NCBI RefSeq assembly: GCF_900088535.1
Contig: NZ_LT578417.1
Location: forward strand, 2,790,001-2,854,000
Direction: 5' to 3'
Length of the DNA stretch: 64,000 nucleotides
DNA from: Cyanobium sp. NIES-981
GTDB taxonomy: Bacteria; Cyanobacteriota; Cyanobacteriia; PCC-6307; Cyanobiaceae
Part shown: in pieces, positions 48,162 through 56,224 of the stretch
How the letters are laid out: each line of letters starts with the position of its first letter
Position numbering within the stretch: the first letter of the stretch is position 1
Notes under the pieces: generated by a model
What the model saw: only the letters and a program-made list of their open reading frames with translations
What the model was told of the DNA's origin: nothing
Databases searched by the model: none
Program-made: the position numbers and the translations under genes

Positions 48162-48180
48162 CCCCGCGCTCGCGGCGGGG
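48162..48180. terminator. weak hairpin between convergent genes
   Basis: CCCCGC pairs with GCGGGG around a 7-base GC-rich loop, between the stops of the radical SAM gene and the DUF4346 gene. No T run. Confidence 0.3.
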
Positions 48181-48184
48181 CAGG

Positions 48185-48598
48185 TCAGTCCTGGATGTAG
48201 TCCAGACCGTTCACCAGGCACCACTCCGCCTTCTGCAGTTCACGCCCCAGGTACAGGGCGTGGTCGAAGCGGCTCACCGGCAGGGGCAGAGGCCCTTCGG
48301 TGAGGGCGATGCCGAGCTGCTTGGCGGTGCAGCCCCGGTACACCGCCAGGGGCTGGCGCGGCTCTCCTCCCCGGCAGCTGAGCACCTCTCCGGTTTCGGG
48401 ATCGGTGGCCAGGCCGCGCTCGTCGATGCCGTTGCCGTAGTGCTCGGCCACGAGCTCACCGGCCTCGCGATCGAGCTTGATCAGGAAATAGCCCGCTGGA
48501 TCGAGGTCGATGCAGCGGCGCGACAGCTCCGCGTCCAGCTGCTCACGGGTCGGCGGCGGCGCGGTGGGCCTGGGCGGGGACGATGGAGCCTGGGACAT
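48185..48598 (-). CDS. DUF4346-type conserved cyanobacterial protein
   Basis: A 137-residue soluble protein from ATG 48598. After a Pro-rich start it reads LSRRCIDLDPAGYFLIKLDR and LVAEHYGNGIDERGLATDP, the pattern of the DUF4346 family, which in some organisms is joined to tetrahydromethanopterin S-methyltransferase-like domains. Function in cyanobacteria is unknown. Its start lies inside the 3' end of the FemAB-like gene (56-base overlap in another frame), so the pair is probably cotranscribed. Confidence 0.7.
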   Translation of the reverse strand: MSQAPSSPPRPTAPPPTREQLDAELSRRCIDLDPAGYFLIKLDREAGELVAEHYGNGIDERGLATDPETGEVLSCRGGEPRQPLAVYRGCTAKQLGIALTEGPLPLPVSRFDHALYLGRELQKAEWCLVNGLDYIQD

Positions 48599-49769
48599 GG
48601 GGGGGATCGTAGTCAGCCGTGAACGGCAGCTCGGCGTTGATGGCCTCGATCTCGCGCGCCGTCTCGGCATTCGCCCGCGGCAACCACTCGCGCAGGATGG
48701 CATCGAAGCGGGCATCACTCCAGCGGTGCAGGCTGATGCGGGGCTGGGCCACAAAACCGCGCCGGCGCTTGTGGCTGCCCCCGGCGCCGGGGTCGAAGTG
48801 GCGGACTCCGGCGGCGATGGCCCATTCGATCGGTGCGTAGTAGCACACCTCGAAGTGCAGGCAGTCGATGGCGACGTCGCTGCCCCAGTAGCGGCCCCAC
48901 AGATGATCTCCACCGCGGGCGCAGAGCGACATGGCCACCGGCTGGCAGGGATCGCCGCGGTGGGCGCTGAACAGCACCAGGTGGCGCCGCAGGGCGGGAT
49001 CCTGCGCCAGGGCGGAGAAGAAGTCTTCGGTGAGGTACTTGCTCCCCCAGGGACCCCAGCGGGCGCAGTGCTGGGCATAGAACCCGTGCATCCGCTCCAC
49101 CATCGCGGCGGGGATCCCCTCCCCCTCCAGCGGGGTCACCTGCAGCCCGGCCGCCTGCACCGCCTTGCGCTCCCGCTTGATGTTGCGGCGCTGATTGGCG
49201 TTGAAACTGGCGAGATACCCATTGAAATCGCGGTGGCCGGGATTGCTCCACTGGCTCTGCTGGTTCACCCAGGCGGCGCAGCCGGCAGCCTCGGCCAGCG
49301 GCCGCCAGGTGGGGTCCACGTAGAGGAAGTTGCAGCTGAGGATGCCGTGCTCCCGGCAGAAGGCGTCGATCAGCTCCAGCAGCAGGGCCGTGAGATCGGC
49401 CGCCGGCTCCCCCGGGGCGATCAGGAAGCGGTAGCCCTCCACGGGGCTGACCGGACTCATGCCCACCAGCTTGGGGTAGTAGCGCAGCCCCAGCTGGCCG
49501 GCGAGCTGGGCGAAGCTCTGGTCGAACACGAACTCGCCGTAGCTGTGCCCCTTGAGGTACAGGGGCGCCACGGCCACGGGGATGGCGCCGCGCCAGAGGG
49601 CCAGATGGCAGCCCTGCCAGCCTTCCCGCGGCGCCACGCTGCCGCTCTGCTCGAGCTGCCGCAGCCAGCGCCAGCGGTAGAAGGGGAGATCACAGGCCAG
49701 CAGGCTGTCCCAGGCCTCTTCGGGGATCTCCGCCAGGGAACGGTGCCAGCGGGCGCGCAGCTCAACCAA
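48543..49769 (-). CDS. FemAB-like / DUF482 (PF04339-type) acyltransferase-fold protein
   Basis: A 408-residue protein with tandem GNAT-like folds. Diagnostic stretches are LPFYRWRWLRQLEQSGS, AVAPLYLKGHSYGEFVFD, the NANQRRNIKRERKAV motif and WGRYWGSDVAIDCLHFEVC. I chose TTG 49769 because GGAGG lies 9 bases upstream on the minus strand; the longer open frame to 49973 is antisense-like sequence inside the reductase gene. FemAB-type enzymes add amino acids to peptidoglycan precursors, but the substrate of the DUF482 group is not established. Confidence 0.82.
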   Translation of the reverse strand: MVELRARWHRSLAEIPEEAWDSLLACDLPFYRWRWLRQLEQSGSVAPREGWQGCHLALWRGAIPVAVAPLYLKGHSYGEFVFDQSFAQLAGQLGLRYYPKLVGMSPVSPVEGYRFLIAPGEPAADLTALLLELIDAFCREHGILSCNFLYVDPTWRPLAEAAGCAAWVNQQSQWSNPGHRDFNGYLASFNANQRRNIKRERKAVQAAGLQVTPLEGEGIPAAMVERMHGFYAQHCARWGPWGSKYLTEDFFSALAQDPALRRHLVLFSAHRGDPCQPVAMSLCARGGDHLWGRYWGSDVAIDCLHFEVCYYAPIEWAIAAGVRHFDPGAGGSHKRRRGFVAQPRISLHRWSDARFDAILREWLPRANAETAREIEAINAELPFTADYDPPHVPGSIVPAQAHRAAADP

Positions 49770-49795
49770 GGCGGGGTGCCTCCGGGGCGGGCAAG

Positions 49796-50503
49796 CTAAC
49801 CAGCGGCTGGGCCCGGAGGCGGCAGGCCCGCCGAGAACACCGGCTCGCGGCGGAAGTGCAGCAGGCACTCGCCGCCCTCGAGCGGCCGGCAGCTCTGGAG
49901 ATGCCAGGGCGCCTGCCGCAGGGCTCCGGCCAGGGGCTGGGGCTGCGGCAGCCGGGTCGCCGCGGGCAGCCACAGATGCTCCCCCCCCAGCAGCAGGGGG
50001 CAGAGGGTGAGCTGCAGCTCATCCACCAGGCCGGCCTCCAGCAGGGAAGCCGCCAGGGCCGCTCCCCCCAGCAGCACCAACCGGTCCAGCCCCTGCGCCG
50101 CCAGCGCGGCCAGCAGCTCCGGCCAGGGGGCCAGGGGCAGGTGCCGGTGAAACCCGCTGAGCCCGGCGGCCGATGCAGGCCCCAGCAACCAGCGCTGCAG
50201 CGGCTGCGACCAGAAGGGCAGCGTGGCGGGGAAGCGGCCGGAGCGGCTGGCCACCACGGCCACCGGCTGGGGCGGACGTCCGGCACGGCGCCGATCCTCC
50301 AGCAGATCAGCGTGGTGGATCAGACAGGTGCTGCCGTGCAGCCGCAGGGTCTCGGCGCCGAGCAGGCAGGCGTCGGCCCAGGCCAGGGCCTCCTCCAGGG
50401 CCCGGCGGTCAGCGGCCCCGCCGAGCTGGGCAGGCCCGCCCCCGGGAGGGGCGAGCCGCCCATCCAGGCTCACCGCCAGGACGAGGCGCAGCGTGGTGGG
50501 CAA
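49796..50503 (-). CDS. RibD C-terminal-domain reductase
   Basis: A 235-residue NADPH-dependent reductase of the RibD-C/dihydrofolate-reductase fold without the deaminase half. Start is TTG at 50503 (TTLRLVLAVSLDGRLAPP). Motifs are LLGAETLRLHG, DRLVLLGGAALAASLLEAG and VDELQLTLCPLLLGG. It probably reduces the ribosylamino-pyrimidine in riboflavin synthesis or a related pteridine-type substrate. It lies directly downstream of the tandem pterin-synthase gene on the same strand, 30 bases apart, which fits pteridine or flavin metabolism. Confidence 0.85.
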   Translation of the reverse strand: MPTTLRLVLAVSLDGRLAPPGGGPAQLGGAADRRALEEALAWADACLLGAETLRLHGSTCLIHHADLLEDRRRAGRPPQPVAVVASRSGRFPATLPFWSQPLQRWLLGPASAAGLSGFHRHLPLAPWPELLAALAAQGLDRLVLLGGAALAASLLEAGLVDELQLTLCPLLLGGEHLWLPAATRLPQPQPLAGALRQAPWHLQSCRPLEGGECLLHFRREPVFSAGLPPPGPAAG

Positions 50504-50533
50504 GGCGGTGGCGGCAGGGGGCAGGCGCGGCGC

Positions 50534-51568
50534 TCAGCCGGCCACCAGGGCTTCCAGAGCCGCCGGCACCATCTCCAGCTGGGGCGTTTCGGCAAACACC
50601 TCGGCGGCGTTGTTGGGGCTCTCCTGGAGACGCACCTTGTGCAGACGGGCTCCGGTGGCGGCGATCGGTGCGGCCAGCAGATCGGCGATGTGGAGGGCGA
50701 TGTTCTCGGCGGTGGGCACGCAGTGGGCGAAGTGCTCCACATCCTTGTTGAGGAAGGTGTGGTCGAAGGGTTCCACCACCAGATCCTCCACCAGGCGCTG
50801 GAGTTCGGCCAGATCACACACCATGCCGGTGCGGGGGTCGATGGCACCGCGCACGGTGACGTCCAGCAGGTAGTTGTGGCCGTGGCCGTGGGGACGGGCA
50901 CACTTGCCGTAGATGGCGTCGTTCTCGGCCTGGCTGAGCTCGGGACGGGCCAGGCGGTGGGCCGCGGCGAAGTGGGTGCGGATCGACAGGAAGGCTTCCA
51001 TGGGGAGCGGGGCGGCAGGGAGCGGGGCGGAGGCCTCAGGGGCAGGGGCAGGGGCAGGGGCTGGCGGGGCGATCAGATCCACCCAGAGGTCGGCCTGCTC
51101 GTAGAGGCGGATGCCGGCCAGGGGCAGCAGCGGTGCCAGACGCCCCCAGATGGCCCGGCCAAGGGCCTCGGTGGTGGGCAGGCATCCCTCCGGACGGGAG
51201 AGATCGAACTCGGGCCACACCTCGTTGAGGTAGCGGAAGTCGAGCTGGGCGGTGACCGCCGAGCGGATGGCGTGCTTCACCTCCGAGAGATTGAGCACCA
51301 TGCCGTGGCCGTCGAGCGGCCCGGCCATGGCCACGATCAGCTCGTAGTTGTGGCCGTGGCCGGGGGCATGGCTGCAGGGGCCGAAGCGGGCGACGTTCTC
51401 CTCGGGGGAGAGCTCCGGCAGCCAGTAACGGTGGCTGGCGCTGAAGGTGGCGCGGCGGGTGATCAGGCAGGGACGCCCCTTGCCGTGGGCCGCGGCGGCG
51501 GAAGGACGCGGGCTGCCGGAAGCGCTCGCCGCCTCCCGGGCCAGCCTGGGGCGGGCGCTTGCCGTCAT
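50534..51568 (-). CDS. tandem 6-pyruvoyl-tetrahydropterin synthase / QueD-like protein
   Basis: A 344-residue protein made of two PTPS domains joined by a Pro/Ala-rich linker (PAPAPAPAPE). Domain 1 (about residues 30-165) has FSASHRYW and CSHAPGHGHNYEL; domain 2 (about 190-343) has FAAAHRL and CARPHGHGHNYLL. Both keep the zinc histidines and the catalytic cysteine, so both may be active. The family makes 6-carboxy-tetrahydropterin for queuosine or tetrahydropterin cofactors. ATG 51568 avoids overlap with aroK on the other strand. The two divergent promoters seem to share a TAG core (51591-51600). Confidence 0.88.
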   Translation of the reverse strand: MTASARPRLAREAASASGSPRPSAAAAHGKGRPCLITRRATFSASHRYWLPELSPEENVARFGPCSHAPGHGHNYELIVAMAGPLDGHGMVLNLSEVKHAIRSAVTAQLDFRYLNEVWPEFDLSRPEGCLPTTEALGRAIWGRLAPLLPLAGIRLYEQADLWVDLIAPPAPAPAPAPEASAPLPAAPLPMEAFLSIRTHFAAAHRLARPELSQAENDAIYGKCARPHGHGHNYLLDVTVRGAIDPRTGMVCDLAELQRLVEDLVVEPFDHTFLNKDVEHFAHCVPTAENIALHIADLLAAPIAATGARLHKVRLQESPNNAAEVFAETPQLEMVPAALEALVAG

Positions 51569-51590
51569 GGGGCTCGTCGTACGTGGGACC

Positions 51591-51600
51591 ATCCTAGAAA
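51591..51600. promoter_or_regulatory. overlapping divergent -10-like elements (PTPS gene / aroK)
   Basis: In ATCCTAGAAA the minus strand reads TAGGAT (51591-51596), 22 bases before the PTPS start, and the plus strand reads TAGAAA (51595-51600), 27 bases before aroK. The two hexamers share two bases, so the promoters would exclude each other. Confidence 0.35.
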
Positions 51601-51627
51601 CGCAATCTCCTGAGCCGACGGTCAGCG

Positions 51628-52296
51628 ATGGCTGCTCCAGCACCGAACCAGGACCTGGCCAGGCGGCTGCAGGGGCTCAACCTCTACCTCGTGGGGATGA
51701 TGGGCACCGGCAAGAGCGCCGTGGGCGCTCCCCTGGCCGCCGCCCTGGGCTACCACTTCGTGGATGCCGACACCGTGCTGGAGCAGGCGGCCGGCTGCGG
51801 CATCGCCGAGATCTTCGCCCAGGACGGCGAGGCCCGCTTCCGCGAGCTGGAGACGGCCGTGCTGGGGCAGATCAGCGGCTGGCACTCGCTGGTGGTGGCC
51901 ACCGGCGGGGGCGTGGTCACCCGTCCCCGCAACTGGGGCCACCTGCACCAGGGGGTGGTGGTGTGGCTGGATGCGCCGCCCGAGCTGCTGCTGCACCGGC
52001 TGCGCCACGACCCCACCCCGCGCCCGCTGCTGGCCGACCCGGATCCGGCGGCCCGCCTGGAGGAGCTGCTGCAGGTCAGGCGCCCCCTCTACAGCCAGGC
52101 CGACCTGCGCATCCTCCAGAACGGAGCCCCCCCCGAGGCCGTGGCCGCCGAGGTGATCGCCGCCCTCCCCGCGATCCTGCGGCAGCGCCCGGCCGCCCCT
52201 GAGCAGCCCGTGCTGCTGTGCGATGCCGGGGGCCACCTCACCACCTCGCTCAACCTCCACCCGGAGGATCCAGCCGCACCGCGAACCACTGGATGA
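51628..52296 (+). CDS. aroK: shikimate kinase
   Basis: Phosphorylates shikimate in aromatic amino-acid synthesis. The P-loop GMMGTGKSAVG is at about residues 24-34, the shikimate-binding region VDADTVLE follows, then FRELETAVL and ATGGGVVTRP. At 222 residues it carries a C-terminal extension beyond the usual 170-180, containing VLLCDAGGHLTTSLNLHP, whose last 15 codons overlap the convergent crr7 gene. Confidence 0.93.
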   Translation: MAAPAPNQDLARRLQGLNLYLVGMMGTGKSAVGAPLAAALGYHFVDADTVLEQAAGCGIAEIFAQDGEARFRELETAVLGQISGWHSLVVATGGGVVTRPRNWGHLHQGVVVWLDAPPELLLHRLRHDPTPRPLLADPDPAARLEELLQVRRPLYSQADLRILQNGAPPEAVAAEVIAALPAILRQRPAAPEQPVLLCDAGGHLTTSLNLHPEDPAAPRTTG

Positions 52297-52516
52297 CCAG
52301 ACCAGGCTCCAGCTCGAGTTCACAGGCCGTCTCCAGCAGACGCTCGGCCCGCTCCCGCCCGCCGGACAGGGCGGCGAGGTCGGCGGGGACGCGGGGCAGC
52401 CGGGCCAGCTGGCGCTCGAGCCAGAGCACGGTGTCGGCCGCCGTGAGGATCTCCTCGGTGCCGCCGGGTTCCAGCACCACGTAATGATCGAGCTCCCGGA
52501 TCAGGGGATCGGACAT
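52250..52516 (-). CDS. CRR7-family protein (chlororespiratory reduction 7)
   Basis: An 88-residue soluble protein from ATG 52516 (SDPLIRELDHYVVLEPGG), then EEILTAADTVLWLERQL and a conserved C-terminus (TACELELEPGLVIQWFAVRLD). This matches my memory of the CRR7 family, needed for NDH-1 complex assembly or stability in chloroplasts and conserved in cyanobacteria. Its start codon overlaps that of the divergent DUF6816-like gene by two bases. The 3' end overlaps aroK by 47 bases. Confidence 0.75.
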   Translation of the reverse strand: MSDPLIRELDHYVVLEPGGTEEILTAADTVLWLERQLARLPRVPADLAALSGGRERAERLLETACELELEPGLVIQWFAVRLDPPGGG

Positions 52517-53450
52517 GGGCAAGCGGCTGGTGGGCACCATCCTGGCGCTGTGGCTGCTGCTGACACCTGCGGCAGCCGGCGCGGCGCAGGCGAGCCCGGA
52601 TGGTGCGCTGGAGGCCCGGATGGCGACCTGGCCCGACTGGAGCCTGCCGGCACCGCTGCCCCGGCCCGGCCGCCGTGACCTGCTCTACCCCGCCTGGTTC
52701 CAGGGCCGCTGGAGGGCCTGCGACGAGGCCGGCAGGGTGTTCGAGCTGCGTTTCCTGCCGGTGGCCGGGGGCGCAGTCGCCGGCGACCGTGCCTTCAACG
52801 CCCGCGCCATCGGTGCCGCCATGCTCGGCAAGGCCCTGCTGGCCGTGGAGAACGACCCGGCCAACCCCAACCGGCAGGTGGCCCGGCTGTGGGGGCCCCA
52901 GGGCCGGGTGCTGCAGCTGGAATCCACGGTGGTGGCGCGGGGCAGCGCCCAGCCCTCCCCCGACCGGTTTCTGGCGGACGAACTGGCCCTGCAGGTGCTG
53001 CATGGGCCGGGCGCGCCCCGCATCAGCCGGGTGGAGGTGCTCAGCAGCTTCGAGCGCCGCTCGGACGGCGCCATCGCGGTGGAGCAATGGCAGGCCACCT
53101 ATCCCGCACCGGGCGAGGGGCTGACCGCCGCCGCGGCAAGCACCGAACGGCACCACCTGCAGCTCGATCCCCTCCGGCCCGACCCCTCAGAGGCGGCCGA
53201 GCTGGTCGAGGATGCCGTCGCGCCACTGGAACAGGGGCTGCAGCAGGGGATGGTCGGCCACACCGCTGACGCCATGGCCCGCCAGGGGGGCACCGGCGCT
53301 GGACGGGAAGCTGAGCACGGACAGATGGGCCACCACGGCCAGATCAGCCAGGCTGAGCGCCTCTCCCACCAGATACCCCCGACCGGCCACGAGCACGGCC
53401 AGATGTTCGAGGTTGCTCTGCAGCTGTTGCCGCTCCTGGACGCCGACTAG
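52515..53450 (+). CDS. exported DUF6816-like protein with an extended C-terminus
   Basis: Starts at ATG 52515 with a clean signal peptide (KRLVGTILALWLLLTPAAAG), followed by a conserved-looking domain: RRDLLYPAWFQGRWRACDEA, LPVAGGAVAGDRAFNARAIG and a C-terminal strand ending STERHHLQLDPLR at about residue 217. I believe this is the cyanobacterial DUF6816 group. After that the frame continues for about 85 residues fully antisense to the gst gene, His- and Gln-rich and unlike the rest, so the natural stop may have been lost. Function unknown; location periplasm or lumen. Confidence 0.7.
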   Translation: MGKRLVGTILALWLLLTPAAAGAAQASPDGALEARMATWPDWSLPAPLPRPGRRDLLYPAWFQGRWRACDEAGRVFELRFLPVAGGAVAGDRAFNARAIGAAMLGKALLAVENDPANPNRQVARLWGPQGRVLQLESTVVARGSAQPSPDRFLADELALQVLHGPGAPRISRVEVLSSFERRSDGAIAVEQWQATYPAPGEGLTAAAASTERHHLQLDPLRPDPSEAAELVEDAVAPLEQGLQQGMVGHTADAMARQGGTGAGREAEHGQMGHHGQISQAERLSHQIPPTGHEHGQMFEVALQLLPLLDAD

Positions 53451-53906
53451 GCCCGTGAGCGTGTCACCGACCCCGGCCATGACGCCGCCCGGCAGGATGG
53501 AGAGCAGCTGGCGCAGGGGCCCGGGGGTGGCCTCCGGCAGCAGGCCGGCCCGCAGCACCGGGTCGGAGGCGAGGGCCTGCACCAGGGCCAGGCGCGCGCC
53601 TGAGGCCAGGGACGTGTCCGCCCAGTCCTCGAGGAGCAACACCCGGGCCCGCTCCACCGGATCGGCCGGCAGCAGGGCAGGGAGGGGGTGCTTGTGCTCC
53701 AGATGGAGGGCGATGGCCGTGGAATCGGCGATCACCTCAGACCCATCCACGAGCACCGGCACCTGGCGCTGCCCGGAGAGGCGGAACAGCTCCAGCTGAC
53801 CCAGCCCGGGGGTCACCTCCACAATGGTGTAGTCGAGGCCCTTGGCGGCCAGCACCAGGCGCGCCTTCTCGCAGAAGGCCGAGTGCCGGAACTGGTGCAG
53901 CTGCAT
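53187..53906 (-). CDS. glutathione S-transferase family protein
   Basis: A 239-residue protein with an N-terminal thioredoxin-like GST domain (QFRHSAFCEKARLVLAAKG, QVPVLVDGSEVIADSTAIAL) and a helical C-terminal domain (GYLVGEALSLADLAVVAHL). SAFCEKAR places a cysteine where Ser/Tyr act in other GSTs, as in omega- or beta-like classes. It probably conjugates or reduces small electrophiles with glutathione. Its 3' 264 bases are overlapped by the convergent frame from 52515. Confidence 0.88.
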   Translation of the reverse strand: MQLHQFRHSAFCEKARLVLAAKGLDYTIVEVTPGLGQLELFRLSGQRQVPVLVDGSEVIADSTAIALHLEHKHPLPALLPADPVERARVLLLEDWADTSLASGARLALVQALASDPVLRAGLLPEATPGPLRQLLSILPGGVMAGVGDTLTGLVGVQERQQLQSNLEHLAVLVAGRGYLVGEALSLADLAVVAHLSVLSFPSSAGAPLAGHGVSGVADHPLLQPLFQWRDGILDQLGRL

Positions 53907-53972
53907 GCGTCAAGCCGGGTGCCCAGGCGGCAGAGTAGCGAGCAGGCATCGCACGAGGCGTTTCCGGAGGCA

Positions 53973-54179
53973 ATGAAGGACTTCCTGCTCAACGTGACGC
54001 GCTACCCGCGCTACCTGATCGCCTTCGGTCTCGGTGTGGCCAACTCGGTGCTGGCCCCCCTCGCCGCCCGCGGCCGCAACCCGGTGACGGCGGTGGCCCT
54101 GATCGGGGCGGCCATCAGCGGCATGCTGAGCCTGGTCCTGGTGCTGCGTGCGATGGTGATTCCCACTCCGGTGGCGTAG
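53973..54179 (+). CDS. DUF751 family small membrane protein
   Basis: A 68-residue protein from ATG 53973 with two membrane helices ([18 protein letters not shown] and [20 protein letters not shown]). The start [14 protein letters not shown] is characteristic of the cyanobacterial and plastid DUF751/Ycf33-like family, function unknown. GGAGG lies 4 bases before the ATG. rbfA begins two bases after its stop, so it heads the rbfA-nagZ-glycosyltransferase-hemD operon. Confidence 0.8.
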   Translation: MKDFLLNVTRYPRYLIAFGLGVANSVLAPLAARGRNPVTAVALIGAAISGMLSLVLVLRAMVIPTPVA

Positions 54180-54181
54180 CC

Positions 54182-54601
54182 ATGGCACAGGGGCGACGGG
54201 TGGAACGGATGGCCTCCCTGATCCGGCGCGAGGTGAGCGACCTGCTGGTGGCGGGGATCAAGGACGATCGCGTGGCCCAGGGCATGGTGAGCGTCACCCG
54301 GGTGGAGGTGGCGGGCGACCTGCAGCACTGCAGGATTTACGTGAGTGTCTACGGGAGCGACGCCGACCGAGAGCAGGCCATGGCCGGACTCCAGTCCGCC
54401 GCCCCCTTCGTGAAGGGCGAGCTGAGCCGCCGCCTGAAGATGCGGCGAACGCCGGAGGTGGTGTTCCGGCTGGATCGCGGCCTGGAGGAGGGCGCCTCCG
54501 TGCTGGGGCTGATCAACAGGCTGGAGGCGGAGCGGCAGGCCAAGGCCGGCGGGCAAGATGGGGCTGACCCTGGCCCTGAGGACCTCGCCAGCCTTGACTA
54601 G
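54182..54601 (+). CDS. rbfA: ribosome-binding factor A
   Basis: KH-fold 30S maturation factor acting on 16S rRNA processing and cold adaptation. The 139-residue protein shows [38 protein letters not shown] and [20 protein letters not shown], the standard order, then a disordered acidic tail. It sits two bases after the DUF751 gene and overlaps nagZ, so it is in the middle of a tight operon. Confidence 0.95.
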   Translation: MAQGRRVERMASLIRREVSDLLVAGIKDDRVAQGMVSVTRVEVAGDLQHCRIYVSVYGSDADREQAMAGLQSAAPFVKGELSRRLKMRRTPEVVFRLDRGLEEGASVLGLINRLEAERQAKAGGQDGADPGPEDLASLD

Positions 54602-56210
54602 GTCGGGCGATCCGGGGCTGCGCCGGCTGGTGGCCGAACTGCTGGTGGTGCGGGCGAGTGGCCACCTGGCAGACCACCAGAGGCGCTATCCCCAGTGGGA
54701 ACTGCCGAACAGCGAGCTGCGGCAGCTGCTGGAGCTCGGCGTCGGGGGAGTGATCCTGCTGGGAGGGGCAGCGGCCGAGGTGGCCCTGCGCTGCGGACAG
54801 CTGCGCCGCTGGGCAGGCCAGCCCCTGCTGCTGTGCGCCGACGTGGAGGAGGGCGTGGGGCAGCGCTTCGAGGGCGCCAGCTGGCTCGTGCCCCCCCTGG
54901 GGGTGGGGCGCCTGCATGGCCGCGATCCAGCCCGGGCGCTGGCCCTGGCCGAGCGCTACGGAGCCTGCACCGGCCGGGATGCCCGGCGCCTCGGCCTGAA
55001 CTGGGTCCTGGCACCGGTGTGCGATGTGAACAACAACGCCGCCAACCCGGTGATCAACGTGCGGGCCTGGGGGGAGGACCCGACCACGGTGGCCGCCCTC
55101 ACGGCGGCCTTCTGCCGAGGACTCGACCGTGCCGGGGTGCTGGGCTGCGCCAAGCACTTCCCCGGCCATGGCGATACCAGCGGCGACTCCCATCTGGAGC
55201 TGCCGGTGCTGCCCCACAGCCGCGCGCGCCTGGAGGCGATCGAACTGCCCCCGTTCCAGGCCGTCATTGCGGCGGGGGTGGCGGCGGTGATGACCGCCCA
55301 CCTGCTGCTGCCGGCGCTCGACCCCCGCCGCCCCGCCACCCTCTCCGCCGCGGTGCTCACCGGCCTGCTCCGCCACGACCTGGGCTTCGGTGGACTGGTG
55401 GTGACCGACGCCCTGGTGATGGAAGCGATCAGCCGTCACCACGGCCCCGGCGAGGCGGCGGTGCTGGCCCTGGAGGCCGGCGCCGACCTGGTGCTGATGC
55501 CCGCCGACGCCCGGCAGGCGATCGAGGCGATCGAGGCGGCCGTCCAGAACGGCCGCCTGCACCGGGAGCAGCTCGAGGCCAGCGCGCAACGCCGGCGCCA
55601 TGCCCTCACCAGGATCGAGCAGCCCATCCCCGACCCCCTGGCCGCCCCTGGGGCGGACGTTCGGCTGGAGCAGGAGCTCGTGGACGCCACGCTGGAAACC
55701 CGCCCTGGCTTGGGCGCCGATCCAGACCGGCGTGCCTGGAGCACCGCCAGGGGCGTGAATCTGGTGCGTCTGGACAGCTGTCTTCAGGCCCCGTTCCTGG
55801 GGCCCGCCGCTCCGGCCGTCACGGTGCCGGGCGCGGCGGGGCTCGCCCCCTGCCTGCTGGATGGCCTGGGCCCCCGCCTGTGGCGGAGCGATCCGGAAGC
55901 CCCCCTCCAGCTGGAGCACCTGCCCGCCGGGCCGGTGCTGCTGCAGCTCTTCGTGCGGGGCAATCCCTTCCGGGGCAGCGCAGAGGCGGAGGAGGACTGG
56001 CCCGCCGCCATCACCCAGCTGCTCCGCTGCGGCCGCCTGGCGGGGCTGGCGGTGTACGGCAGCCCCTATCTGTGGGAGCGGCTTCGCCCCCTCCTGCCCG
56101 AGGCGGTGCCGGCGGCCTACAGCCCCGCCCAGATGCCCCGCGCCCAGAGCGCCGTGCTGGCGGCCCTGGGCCTGGGTCAGCCTGGCGGCCCGCAGGGATT
56201 CACGGACTGA
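54558..56210 (+). CDS. nagZ: glycoside hydrolase family 3 beta-N-acetylhexosaminidase (NagZ-type)
   Basis: Removes N-acetylglucosamine from muropeptides in cell-wall recycling. The NagZ loop [18 protein letters not shown] holds the catalytic Asp-His dyad and [11 protein letters not shown] holds the nucleophile. At 550 residues it has about 200 residues beyond the catalytic barrel, as in other cyanobacterial members. ATG 54558 overlaps rbfA by 44 bases; an in-frame TTG at 54594 would reduce this to 8. Together with anmK at 14.6 kb it suggests a muropeptide recycling route. Confidence 0.92.
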   Translation: MGLTLALRTSPALTRSGDPGLRRLVAELLVVRASGHLADHQRRYPQWELPNSELRQLLELGVGGVILLGGAAAEVALRCGQLRRWAGQPLLLCADVEEGVGQRFEGASWLVPPLGVGRLHGRDPARALALAERYGACTGRDARRLGLNWVLAPVCDVNNNAANPVINVRAWGEDPTTVAALTAAFCRGLDRAGVLGCAKHFPGHGDTSGDSHLELPVLPHSRARLEAIELPPFQAVIAAGVAAVMTAHLLLPALDPRRPATLSAAVLTGLLRHDLGFGGLVVTDALVMEAISRHHGPGEAAVLALEAGADLVLMPADARQAIEAIEAAVQNGRLHREQLEASAQRRRHALTRIEQPIPDPLAAPGADVRLEQELVDATLETRPGLGADPDRRAWSTARGVNLVRLDSCLQAPFLGPAAPAVTVPGAAGLAPCLLDGLGPRLWRSDPEAPLQLEHLPAGPVLLQLFVRGNPFRGSAEAEEDWPAAITQLLRCGRLAGLAVYGSPYLWERLRPLLPEAVPAAYSPAQMPRAQSAVLAALGLGQPGGPQGFTD

Positions 56211-56224
56211 TCCGGGACGTGCCG

